A stretch of 8,621 nucleotides of DNA from JBAXEO01 sp964541375 (GTDB taxonomy: Bacteria > Actinomycetota > Coriobacteriia > Anaerosomatales > JAAXUF01): contig CAZIPT010000088.1 of assembly GCA_964541375.1 (NCBI GenBank), forward strand, positions 1 to 8,621, given 5' to 3'. The position numbers and the translations under genes were made by a program. Below the pieces are notes generated by a model. It saw only the letters and a program-made list of their open reading frames with translations, was not told where the DNA came from and did not search any database. Shown one piece after another: positions 1 through 7,485 of this stretch. Position 1 is the first letter of the stretch, and every line of letters starts with the position of its first letter.

Positions 1-463
1 TATGCGCGGGGTGGTCGAACTCAAGAACAACTGCATCCCTCAGGTTGTACTGAATAAGCTGTTCAAGCACACGCAGCTGCAGCAGGGCTTCGGAGTCATC
101 ATGCTGTCGCTCGTCGACGGGGTGCCTCGGACACTCAACGTCAAAGAGATGCTCCACTACTACATCGAGCACCAGAAGGACGTCATCACTCGGCGCACGC
201 GTTACGAACTGCGCAAGGCCGAGGAGCGCGCTCACATCCTCGAGGGCCTCGTCATCGCGCTGGACAACATAGACGAGGTCATCCGAATCATCCGCGCCAG
301 CAACGACGACCAGGAGGCCAAGGCCAACCTCATCGAGCGCTTTGGCCTGTCGTCGATCCAGACGGACGCGATCCTCGAGATGCGCCTGCGCCGGCTCACC
401 GGACTCGAGCGCCACAAGATCGAAGACGAGCTTGCGGAACTGCGCGAGAAGATCGCGTGGTAA
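1..463 (+). CDS. gyrA: DNA gyrase subunit A, internal part up to an in-frame ochre stop
   Basis: This is the middle of the gyrase A subunit, the type IIA topoisomerase chain that cuts and rejoins DNA with GyrB to add negative supercoils. The gene enters from the left edge, so the ATG at position 2 is an internal Met; the winged-helix domain and catalytic Tyr lie outside. Visible are the strand MRGVVELKNN, the tower segment FGVIMLSLVDGVPRTLN, the helix RRTRYELRKAEERAHILEGL that leads into the coiled coil, and the C-gate stretch ILEMRLRRLTGLERHKIEDEL, all typical of GyrA. The frame ends in KIAW followed by TAA at 461-463. The protein resumes in the same frame directly after it, so this is a single-codon interruption and not a frameshift. 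A Tyr codon (TAC or TAT) is the likeliest ancestral state, one base away from TAA. It could be a sequencing error, a real nonsense mutation, or a split gene; the family assignment itself is firm. Confidence 0.93.
   Translation, partial: MRGVVELKNNCIPQVVLNKLFKHTQLQQGFGVIMLSLVDGVPRTLNVKEMLHYYIEHQKDVITRRTRYELRKAEERAHILEGLVIALDNIDEVIRIIRASNDDQEAKANLIERFGLSSIQTDAILEMRLRRLTGLERHKIEDELAELREKIAW
461..463 (+). other. In-frame TAA inside gyrA
   Basis: The codon lies between KIAW and QKVLAD in the coiled-coil region, not at the boundary with the C-terminal domain. The flanking codons are intact and in one frame. No other complete gene in the window ends in TAA: five end in TAG and three in TGA. TAA is therefore not a terminator in common use here, although rarity of TAA is expected at high GC. 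Confidence 0.9.
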
Positions 464-469
464 CAGAAG

Positions 470-1705
470 GTGCTGGCCGACATGGGCCTCGTTCTTCAGA
501 TCATCAAGGACGAGCTCGCAGAGGTGCGAGCGAAGTTCGCCAACAAGCGCCGCACTCAGATCACCAACGCCGTGAAGGATCTCGATGTCGAGGACCTCAT
601 CGCCGAGGAGGACATGGTAGTCACCATCACCAAGGCCGGCTACGTGAAGCGACTCCCCGTGGCGACCTACCGCCAGCAGAAGCGCGGCGGCAAAGGGCTG
701 CAAGGCGTCAACCTGCGCGACAACGACTTCGTCGAGCACTTGTTCATCGCGAGCACGCATGACTTCGTACTGATCTTCTCCACGCGCGGCAAGGTGTACC
801 GCATGAAGGTCCACGAGTTGCCGGTCGGTTCGCGTCATGCCCGCGGTATGGCCGTGGTCAATCTGTTGCCGTTCGAGCAGACAGAGAAGATCGCAGCCGT
901 GATCAACACGAAGCTGTTCTCGGCGGACGAGTTCCTGATGTTCGCCACCAAGCACGGCATGGTCAAGAAGACCGCGATTCAGGCCTACGACCGCAGCCGT
1001 CGTGACGGCATCATCGCGATCAACCTACGCGACGACGACGAGCTGGTCTCGGTCCGTCGGGTCAAGGACGGCCAGAAGGTCATCATGGTGTCGTCGGCGG
1101 GCAAGGCCATCAAGTGGGACGAAGGCGAGGCGCGCCCGATGGGCCGCGACACCATGGGCGTCAAGGGCATGAACATCAAGGAAGGCGAGTCCATGCTCGG
1201 GATGGAGATCGCTCCAGCGGATAGCGAGCTGTTCGTTGTCACCGAGCGCGGTTACGGGAAGCGCACGCTCATCAGTGAGTATCCCGAGCACCACCGCGGC
1301 GGGCAGGGCGTACGCACCATTCAGATCACGCCCAAGAAGGGTCCGTTGGTGGGCATGAAGATCGTTTCGCCCGCACACGAGCTGATGCTCATCTCGGAGG
1401 AGGGCGTTGTCATCCGAGTGAAGGCCGACGACATCTCCAAGCTCGGACGTTCAACTCAGGGCGTGAAGGTCATGAACGTGTCCGAGACCGACCACGTGAC
1501 CGCGATCGCGCGAGTCAGCGGCGGCAACAAGAAGAAGGCGGCTCGCGGAATATCCGAGGGACAGGGCAACCTGCTGCAGCAGGCCCCGGACCCGCTGAAG
1601 GTCCAGACGGTGCCCGACGACCTGATGGAGTCCGAAGACGAGGACCTGATGGCCGAGGAGTTCGAGGACGCCGAGGACGCGGAGGCCACTGAGGCCGACG
1701 AGTAG
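470..1705 (+). CDS. gyrA: DNA gyrase subunit A, C-terminal part after the in-frame stop
   Basis: This is the continuation of gyrA in the same frame. It begins with the return helix of the coiled coil (about 45 residues, including LQIIKDELAEVRAKF and RRTQIT) and then the C-terminal beta-pinwheel that wraps DNA and makes gyrase able to supercoil. The GyrA box reads QKRGGKG at 677-697, a near match to the canonical QRRGGKG, which separates GyrA from ParC. Repeated blade motifs follow (FSTRGKVYRMKV, FATKHGMVKKT, VSSAGKAIKW, VTERGYGKRT, ISEEGVVIRVK). The end is a strongly acidic tail rich in Asp and Glu, as in many GyrA proteins. If it is translated separately, possible starts are GTG 470, which overlaps the purine-rich AGAAGG, or ATG 482, which has AGAAGG (465-470) 11 nt upstream. 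Otherwise it is simply the rest of gyrA read through the stop. The gene ends in TAG, and there is no sign of decay anywhere else in it. Confidence 0.92.
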   Translation: MLADMGLVLQIIKDELAEVRAKFANKRRTQITNAVKDLDVEDLIAEEDMVVTITKAGYVKRLPVATYRQQKRGGKGLQGVNLRDNDFVEHLFIASTHDFVLIFSTRGKVYRMKVHELPVGSRHARGMAVVNLLPFEQTEKIAAVINTKLFSADEFLMFATKHGMVKKTAIQAYDRSRRDGIIAINLRDDDELVSVRRVKDGQKVIMVSSAGKAIKWDEGEARPMGRDTMGVKGMNIKEGESMLGMEIAPADSELFVVTERGYGKRTLISEYPEHHRGGQGVRTIQITPKKGPLVGMKIVSPAHELMLISEEGVVIRVKADDISKLGRSTQGVKVMNVSETDHVTAIARVSGGNKKKAARGISEGQGNLLQQAPDPLKVQTVPDDLMESEDEDLMAEEFEDAEDAEATEADE

Positions 1706-1720
1706 TCCCTCCCAGGCTAA

Positions 1721-1829
1721 GGCGCACAGGTGCCCTCGGGGGCATCGTGCTCAGACATACTCGAGGAGCCGCCTGTGGGCGGCTCCTCTGCGTAACTGCG
1801 CGCGGTACCCCCGAGGGCACCTGTGCGCC
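1721..1829. repeat. 109-nt element with perfect 22-bp inverted repeat ends and nested hairpins
   Basis: The arms at 1721-1742 and 1808-1829 are exact reverse complements (22 of 22), separated by 65 nt. The left arm starts GGCGCACAGG and the right arm ends CCTGTGCGCC. Inside is a second perfect stem, 1763-1773 with 1778-1788 (GAGGAGCCGCC / GGCGGCTCCTC, TGTG loop). The left arm can also fold on itself: 1724-1735 pairs with 1740-1750 around a TCGG loop, with one bulged A and one G-T pair. That local fold excludes pairing with the right arm. No transposase or obvious target-site duplication is visible. It fits a MITE- or REP-like palindromic unit or a structured RNA at the 3' end of gyrA. Copies elsewhere in the genome would decide. 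Confidence 0.8.
1763..1788. terminator. Hairpin, possible gyrA terminator
   Basis: This is an 11-bp perfect GC-rich stem with a TGTG loop, about 58 nt after the gyrA stop. The sequence following it (TGCGTAACTGCG) has no T-tract, so on the plus strand it is not a classical intrinsic terminator. High-GC bacteria do use hairpins without T-tracts, and the hairpin could act on both strands. It sits in the centre of the larger inverted-repeat element, so termination may be only one of its roles. Confidence 0.45.
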
Positions 1830-1841
1830 CATGCTCGGTGG

Positions 1842-1847
1842 TACACT
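1842..1847 (+). promoter_or_regulatory. Candidate -10 box for a leaderless HAD transcript
   Basis: TACACT lies 7 nt upstream of the ATG at 1855. A transcript starting at the usual distance from a -10 would begin at or next to that ATG, giving a leaderless mRNA, which is common in actinobacteria. There is no convincing Shine-Dalgarno sequence before this gene, which agrees. I see no good -35 box. The inverted-repeat arm ends only 12 nt upstream. Confidence 0.35.
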
Positions 1848-1854
1848 CGGCGGC

Positions 1855-2553
1855 ATGACTTCCGCTCCTGAAACCCTTGCTGATCGCGTTGCTGCGCTTG
1901 AGGTGCTGTTGTTCGACCTCGACGGGACGCTGATCGACACCATCGAGATGATTCTGTCCTCGGCGCGGTACGCGACGAAGACGGTGCTGGGGACTGCGTT
2001 GCCGGACGACGTACTCAGGCACAACATAGGCATGCCGCTCGTGGCTCAGATGGAGGAGTACGCCCCGGGGCGCTCGGCGGAGCTGTTGAAGGCCTATCGA
2101 GAGCACAACGCGAGAGTCCATGACGAGATGATCCGCGAGTTTCCGGGAGTGGATGCGACCCTTAGGACCCTCTCGGCCGGTGGATATCGAATGGGGATCG
2201 TGACCTCGAAGAGCCGGCCTGTGGCACAGAAAGGGCTGGACTGCTTCGGGCTCGGAGGACTCTTCGAGGTTCTGGTGGGCTACGAAGACACCGAGATTCA
2301 CAAGCCGGACCCGTTTCCGGTTCTTGAGGCAGCAACGCGGTTTGGGGTGGGCGCGGACAAGTGCCTCTACTGCGGCGACAGCCCTCACGACATGGAGGCG
2401 GGGATTGCTGCGGGGGCGATTACCGCCGCCGCGAAGTGGGGGCCGTTTGCCGAGAGAGTCGTGGAGCCCGGCCCAGACTACGCGCTGGAGGCGCCGTCGG
2501 ATCTCATCGGGCTCCTCGGCGGGGACGAACGACGGTATCGGCTCGCGCAATAG
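1855..2553 (+). CDS. HAD-superfamily phosphatase, PpaX/phosphoglycolate phosphatase-like
   Basis: This is a cytosolic Mg-dependent hydrolase of 232 residues, the usual size for the Gph/PpaX subgroup. Motif I is FDLDGTLIDT, with the nucleophile Asp21 and acid/base Asp23. The helical cap follows at about residues 30-95. Motif II is GIVTSKSRP (Thr117, Ser118), motif III is the Lys in EIHKPDP (Lys150), and motif IV is CGDSPHDMEAG (Asp175, Asp179). All catalytic residues are present. The TSKSR and HKPDP wording resembles PpaX pyrophosphatases as well as phosphoglycolate phosphatases, so the substrate (pyrophosphate, phosphoglycolate or another small phosphoester) is open. ATG 1855 is preferred because of the TACACT box 7 nt upstream; ATG 1831 in the same frame would add eight residues and also lacks a good ribosome site, and extension to 1747 would run through the inverted-repeat element. 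The gene stands alone between gyrA and the exporter. Confidence 0.88.
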   Translation: MTSAPETLADRVAALEVLLFDLDGTLIDTIEMILSSARYATKTVLGTALPDDVLRHNIGMPLVAQMEEYAPGRSAELLKAYREHNARVHDEMIREFPGVDATLRTLSAGGYRMGIVTSKSRPVAQKGLDCFGLGGLFEVLVGYEDTEIHKPDPFPVLEAATRFGVGADKCLYCGDSPHDMEAGIAAGAITAAAKWGPFAERVVEPGPDYALEAPSDLIGLLGGDERRYRLAQ

Positions 2554-2599
2554 ATGAAGAAAGAGCGCGCCTGTCCGACACGCTCGCGGGGCGTTGTGG

Positions 2600-2605
2600 A
2601 ACAAT
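2600..2605 (+). promoter_or_regulatory. Weak candidate -10 for the ABC exporter operon
   Basis: AACAAT lies within the AT-richest patch of the 118-nt gap before the operon. A GACA-containing -35-like sequence (CCGACA, 2575-2580) sits upstream, but its 19-nt spacing is long. A start near 2612 would put the palindrome at 2619-2644 just inside the transcript. The evidence is position and composition only. Confidence 0.25.
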
Positions 2606-2618
2606 AGGGAGAGTGTGC

Positions 2619-2644
2619 TCAGGCAGCGCCGCGGCGCGTCCTGA
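2619..2644. promoter_or_regulatory. 26-nt imperfect palindrome, candidate operator or leader hairpin
   Basis: The site is symmetric at 11 of 13 base pairs about one centre: outer half-sites TCAGG (2619-2623) and CCTGA (2640-2644), a two-base mismatch on each side, and the perfect core GCGCCGCGGCGC (2626-2637). A third half-site makes the short palindrome CCTGA-A-TCAGG (2640-2650). It lies 27 nt before the first codon of the exporter operon and upstream of its ribosome site, where a repressor would block transcription or an RNA hairpin would form. No regulator gene is adjacent, so the binding protein is unknown. Confidence 0.5.
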
Positions 2645-2660
2645 ATCAGGGTTTCACTGA

Positions 2661-2666
2661 AGGAGG
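2661..2666 (+). promoter_or_regulatory. Shine-Dalgarno site of the adaptor gene
   Basis: AGGAGG is a full match to the anti-Shine-Dalgarno sequence, 5 nt before the GTG at 2672. It fixes a GTG start for the first gene of the exporter operon. Confidence 0.85.
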
Positions 2667-2671
2667 AACAG

Positions 2672-4141
2672 GTGTCGAAGAGGACGAAGATCATTCTGGC
2701 CGTGGTCGTTCTGCTGGTTGTGGCTGGAGCGGCCGCGTTCTTCTTCATGCGATCCAAGGGCAGCGGCCCTGAGGTCAAGGTCGCGACGGTCTCTCAGACG
2801 GACCTGGGAGTGACGGTCTCGGCATCGGGCAAGGTAGCCGCGGGGTTGCGGGCCGACGTCTATCCTCCGGCCGCAGGCACGCTCGACGAGGTCTTCGTAA
2901 TCGACGGACAGAAGGTCGTTGCCGGAGAGAAGCTGGCCTCGATGGACACCGGGCCGCTCAAGCTGCAGCTCGACCAGGCGAAGTCCGGGCTCGCCACCGC
3001 GAAGTCGGGTCTGGCCAACGTCGGTGCAACCGCAGTGAGCTCTGCAGATATCGCGGCGGCGCAGGCCAACGTGACTGCGACGAAGGCGGCATGGAACGCG
3101 GCGAAGGTGGCAGCCGGCAGCGTGCACGAAGCCGCGCCCACGCAAGCGCAGATCAACGCCGCCAATGCTGCGACCAATGCGGCGCTCCTGTCCTACAACA
3201 ACGCCGAGGCTGCCTATCAGTTGGCGCTTGTCACCTACGGCTCCACCAGTCCGACCACGTCGGTCGCAGCAGCCACCGCGGCCCAGGCCAACGCCGGGTA
3301 TCTGAGCGCGAAGGCAACCAGCGAGAAGCTCGCATCCACCAACACGAAGACGGCGCAGTCCCAGGCGAACGCGGGAGTGGCGCAGGCGTACGCCGCGTAC
3401 CAGGGGGCGATCGCCAGCCTCAAGAAGGCGCAGGCGGCCAGCCCTTCCAGCCAGAAGGCTGCGGCACAGGCTGCCGTCGTCGCTGCGCAGCAGGCGGTAA
3501 ACGTGGCGCAGTCCACGCTCAACGACGCGACGATCGTCTCTCCCATCGACGGCACCGTGTTCTTGAACTCGACCGGCCTTCCAGGCGCTGACGGCAAGTC
3601 CCCCGTCGCCACGAAGGGCTCAGCGGTTTCGTACGCTGCGGCACCCTTCTCGGTGGTCGATCTGAACGGGTCGACGTTCGTTGCCGAGGTTGACGAGGCC
3701 GACGTCGACCGCCTCAAGGTCGGGATGAGCGCCACGGTCACCCTGGACTCGTTCCCGGGCAAGGCGATCACGACCACAGTTCTCCGCATCAGCTCGGCAT
3801 CCCAGCCCACCGCGACTGGCGGGACGATCTTCCCGGTTGAGCTGGGGCTGCAGGACACCGGCAAGAACATTCTGATCGGCATGAAGGGTGACGCCAACGT
3901 CGAGGTTTCGTCGATCAAGGGCGCGATGACGATTCCCGTCGAGGCCCTCTTCAACGAGAACGGCAAGAACTTCGTCTACCGTGTGGTGGGCAACAAGCTG
4001 GTCAAGTCCGACATTACCGTTGGTGCCACGACGGACACGTCGGTCGAGGTCCTCTCGGGTCTCGAAAAGGGAGCGGTCGTCGCGCTGTCCGGCCCGACTC
4101 AGTACTCGGACGGTATGGTCGTTCGCGTGAAGGTGCAGTAG
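2672..4141 (+). CDS. HlyD/MacA-type membrane-fusion (adaptor) protein
   Basis: This adaptor subunit of an ABC efflux system is anchored in the membrane and faces the cell exterior. At 489 residues it is clearly longer than E. coli MacA or B. subtilis YknX (about 370-380). A single membrane segment lies at residues 7-26. Next is the first half of the lipoyl-like domain (about 45-92, ADVYPPAAGTLDEVFVIDGQKV), then a very long Ala/Gln/Ser-rich helical hairpin at about 96-285. The second lipoyl half starts at ATIVSPIDGTVF. A beta-barrel follows (FVAEVDEADVDRLKVGM), and the membrane-proximal domain ends in GLEKGAVVALSGPTQYSDG. The enlarged hairpin accounts for the extra length and contains short internal repeats (AKSGLA twice). 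It is the first gene of the operon, 12 nt before the ATPase. With no TolC partner in view, it probably works as a YknX-like extracellular chaperone of the permease. Confidence 0.88.
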   Translation: MSKRTKIILAVVVLLVVAGAAAFFFMRSKGSGPEVKVATVSQTDLGVTVSASGKVAAGLRADVYPPAAGTLDEVFVIDGQKVVAGEKLASMDTGPLKLQLDQAKSGLATAKSGLANVGATAVSSADIAAAQANVTATKAAWNAAKVAAGSVHEAAPTQAQINAANAATNAALLSYNNAEAAYQLALVTYGSTSPTTSVAAATAAQANAGYLSAKATSEKLASTNTKTAQSQANAGVAQAYAAYQGAIASLKKAQAASPSSQKAAAQAAVVAAQQAVNVAQSTLNDATIVSPIDGTVFLNSTGLPGADGKSPVATKGSAVSYAAAPFSVVDLNGSTFVAEVDEADVDRLKVGMSATVTLDSFPGKAITTTVLRISSASQPTATGGTIFPVELGLQDTGKNILIGMKGDANVEVSSIKGAMTIPVEALFNENGKNFVYRVVGNKLVKSDITVGATTDTSVEVLSGLEKGAVVALSGPTQYSDGMVVRVKVQ

Positions 4142-4153
4142 GCGACCTGGCCT

Positions 4154-4998
<845 letters not shown>

Positions 4999-5002
<4 letters not shown>

Positions 5003-6192
5003 ACCTGGTAGAGAGCTTCCGGATCGCGATCAGGGCACTGAGCGCCAACAAGGTGCGCAGCGTGCTCACGATGCTCGGCGTCATCATCGGCGTAGCGGCG
5101 GTCATCCTGCTGGTGTCTATCGGTACTGGAGTGCAGGCGCAGGTGACGGGCCAGATCTCCGGCCTCGGTTCCAACCTGCTCTTCGTCTTTCCGGGCAACT
5201 TCGAAGGCGGGGGACGCGGTGGACCGGGTGGCGGAGGCATCACTAAGCAGTTCACCCTGGACGATGTGGACTACGTGCAGTCCCGCATCGGCGCCCAGGG
5301 CACGGTGATTCCGACACTCCAAGCGGCTACACAGCTTCGTGTCGGCAACCGGACCAAGAACAGTACCCTGGGCGGCACCGACCAGAACGGCAAGAACGCC
5401 GCGGCGGGCACGATCGAGCAGGGCCGCTGGTTCACGCGAGGCGAGGTCGTCGGCAACTCCCGTGTCGCGGTGATCGGTTCGGACGTCCGAACCGAGTTCT
5501 ACCCCGGCCAGAACCCCATCGGAAGAAAGCTCGACGTCGGCGGGCAGCCGTTCACAATCATCGGCCTGCTGGCGGCTAAGGGCGGGTCGCTCGGCGGCAG
5601 CCAGGACAACGTCGTCGACATTCCCATCACCACCGCGCAGCAGGTGCTCAACACCAAGGACATCTCGGGCATGTTGGTCGACGTGGCCAACACCGACCAG
5701 ATCGAGGCGGTCAAGGCGCAGGTGGAGCGCATACTGACGCCGCGCTACTCCGACCAGTTCTCGGTCTTCACCCAGCAGCAGACGCTGGGGATTCTCTCGA
5801 CACTGCTCGGCACTCTCACTGCGATGCTGGCGGGGCTCGCCAGCATCTCGCTGCTGGTGGGCGGCATCGGCATCATGAACATCATGCTGGTCAGCGTGTC
5901 CGAGCGGACGCGCGAGATCGGCATCCGCAAGGCCGTGGGCGCGCGCACCTACGACATCCTGAGCCAGTTCGTCATCGAGGCGATGGTGCTGTCGGTGCTG
6001 GGTGGAGCCCTGGGAATCATGGTCGGCGCTGGGGGAGCGCTCGCAATGCAGAAGTGGGTCCCGGCGCAGGTCACCTTCTGGGCGGTGGCGCTCGCGTTCC
6101 TGTTCTCAGCGGCGGTCGGTGTGTTCTTTGGCGTGTACCCCGCGTATCGGGCATCCAGGCTCGATCCCATCGAAGCGCTTCGGTACGAGTAG
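4999..6192 (+). CDS. ABC transporter permease, MacB/FtsX fold (first copy)
   Basis: This integral membrane permease has 397 residues. The true start is GTG 4999, giving MNLVESFRIAIRAL as in MacB-type permeases; the open frame runs further upstream but that part lies inside the ATPase gene. TM1 is at about 22-42 (LTMLGVIIGVAAVILLVSIG). A large extracellular MacB_PCD-like domain spans about 45-260, and a Gly-rich segment (GGGRGGPGGGG) sits just after its first strand. The FtsX core with three TM helices follows at about 264-300, 325-350 and 358-386. It carries the conserved SERTREIGIRKAVGA loop that contacts the ATPase and ends in YPAYRASRLDPIEALRYE. The start overlaps the ATPase stop by 4 nt (GTGA). 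The ATPase domain that is fused in E. coli MacB is a separate upstream gene here, as in YknYZ systems. Confidence 0.92.
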
Positions 6193-6276
6193 CGAAAGCT
6201 GCTCTCGGCGCCACCGGTCGGCACGACGCTCGCACAAGGAGACCTGCAGACTCGGGCACCTTGGAGGGTCGCTGTC
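6193..6276 (+). other. 84-nt spacer between the paralogous permeases
   Basis: No hairpin with a T-tract, promoter or small gene is evident. The end carries GGAGGG (6263-6268), 8 nt before the GTG of the next permease, a strong ribosome site. The second permease therefore starts independently and is not coupled to the first, while the lack of a terminator suggests one transcript. Confidence 0.6.
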
Positions 6277-7476
6277 GTGGACATCGTCGAATCACTGCGC
6301 ATCGCATTGAGGACGCTGGGCGCCAACCGCGTCCGGAGCGCCCTGACAATGCTCGGGGTGATCGTGGGAGTCGCTGCGGTGATTCTGTTGGTGTCGATAG
6401 GAACCGGCGTCAAGACGGTCGTGACCGGGCAGCTTGAGGGCCTCGGCTCCAATCTGATCTTCGTGATCCCGCAGAACCTCGAGCAGCTGAGTGGAGGTTC
6501 CCGCGGTTCGAGCCCGTTCGCCGTGCGCAAGCCGCTGACCAACGAGGACGCCGACCTGCTCACCAACCGGCTGGGTTCGTCGGCGATCGTCGTCCCGGTG
6601 CTCACCGCGAACGTGTCGATGAAGGCGGGCAACAACTCCACACGTGCGAGCATGGCCGCGGGCAACGCCCTCGGCACGGCCGTGTTCAACGCGACACTCC
6701 AGTCAGGACGCCACTACACCCACACCGAGTGGGTCAACGCTTCGCGCGTCGTCGCGCTGGGTTCGGACGTGCGGGACGCGCTGTTCCCAGGGCAGGATCC
6801 CGTGGGCAGGCAGGTCGACATCGAGGGGCAGCGGTTCACGGTGGTCGGCTACTATCAGCCGAAAGGCGGGTCTTTCGCGGGTACGGAAGACAACCAGATA
6901 TACATCCCCAGCACCACGGCGCAGAGGCTTCTGGGAACCAAGAGAATCACGCAGATCGTCATCAAGGCGGTCGATCCGACGCAGGTTGAGGCGGTCAAGG
7001 CACGGGCCGAGCAGGCGCTGAGACCCAGGTTCGGCAACGATTTCACTGTGATGACTCAGCAGCAGACGCTAGGTATTCTGTCGACGCTCCTCGGGACGCT
7101 GACTGCGATGCTGGCCGGAATAGCTGCGATCTCGCTGCTGGTAGGAGGCGTCGGCATCATGAACATCATGCTGGTCAGCGTGTCCGAGCGGACGCGCGAG
7201 ATCGGCATCCGTAAGGCGGTGGGTGCGAGGACGTACGACATCCTCACCCAGTTCGTCATCGAGGCCACGGTGCTCTCGGCACTCGGGGGTGTCGCGGGAA
7301 TAGTGCTCGGCGTCTTGGGAGCGTGGGCGCTGCGACCGTGGGTACCCTCGGAGATGACCGCCGGCACCATCGCAATCGCATTCACCTTCAGTGCCGCGAT
7401 AGGCGTGTTCTTTGGCGTGTATCCGGCCATAAAGGCGTCTCAGCTCGACCCGATCGAAGCGCTCCGTTACGAGTAG
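6277..7476 (+). CDS. ABC transporter permease, MacB/FtsX fold (second copy)
   Basis: This 399-residue paralogue of the preceding gene has the same architecture: TM1 at about 22-42, a MacB_PCD-like extracellular domain to about 265, then three TM helices at about 267-301, 327-351 and 362-385, ending SQLDPIEALRYE. The N-terminal 60 residues and the C-terminal FtsX core are very close to the first copy (only a handful of changes across the 80-residue core), while the extracellular domain has diverged. It lacks the Gly-rich run of the first copy and has a Ser/Gly stretch (SGGSRGSS) there. The start is GTG 6277, with GGAGGG 8 nt upstream. Two permeases for one ATPase gene point to a heterodimer, as FtsX-fold permeases act as dimers, or to two alternative homodimers sharing an ATPase. 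The gene ends in TAG 9 nt before the convergent DUF151 gene. Confidence 0.92.
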   Translation: MDIVESLRIALRTLGANRVRSALTMLGVIVGVAAVILLVSIGTGVKTVVTGQLEGLGSNLIFVIPQNLEQLSGGSRGSSPFAVRKPLTNEDADLLTNRLGSSAIVVPVLTANVSMKAGNNSTRASMAAGNALGTAVFNATLQSGRHYTHTEWVNASRVVALGSDVRDALFPGQDPVGRQVDIEGQRFTVVGYYQPKGGSFAGTEDNQIYIPSTTAQRLLGTKRITQIVIKAVDPTQVEAVKARAEQALRPRFGNDFTVMTQQQTLGILSTLLGTLTAMLAGIAAISLLVGGVGIMNIMLVSVSERTREIGIRKAVGARTYDILTQFVIEATVLSALGGVAGIVLGVLGAWALRPWVPSEMTAGTIAIAFTFSAAIGVFFGVYPAIKASQLDPIEALRYE

Positions 7477-7485
7477 TGGGCCGGA

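Noticed and set aside
461..463. Pyrrolysine or selenocysteine insertion at the gyrA stop
   Set aside because: Those use UAG and UGA respectively; the codon here is UAA.
1747..1854. An upstream extension of the HAD protein to ATG 1747
   Set aside because: It would translate the inverted-repeat element into a low-complexity leader. The FDLDGT motif sits at the normal distance from ATG 1855.
2554..2590. A terminator after the HAD gene (GAGCG...CGCTC)
   Set aside because: The stem is short, needs a 4-nt bulge and has no T-tract.
1717..2778. A 353-codon open frame on the minus strand across the HAD gene and spacer
   Set aside because: It is antisense to a gene with full HAD motifs, has an Arg/His-rich composition typical of shadow frames in GC-rich DNA, and runs through the inverted repeat.
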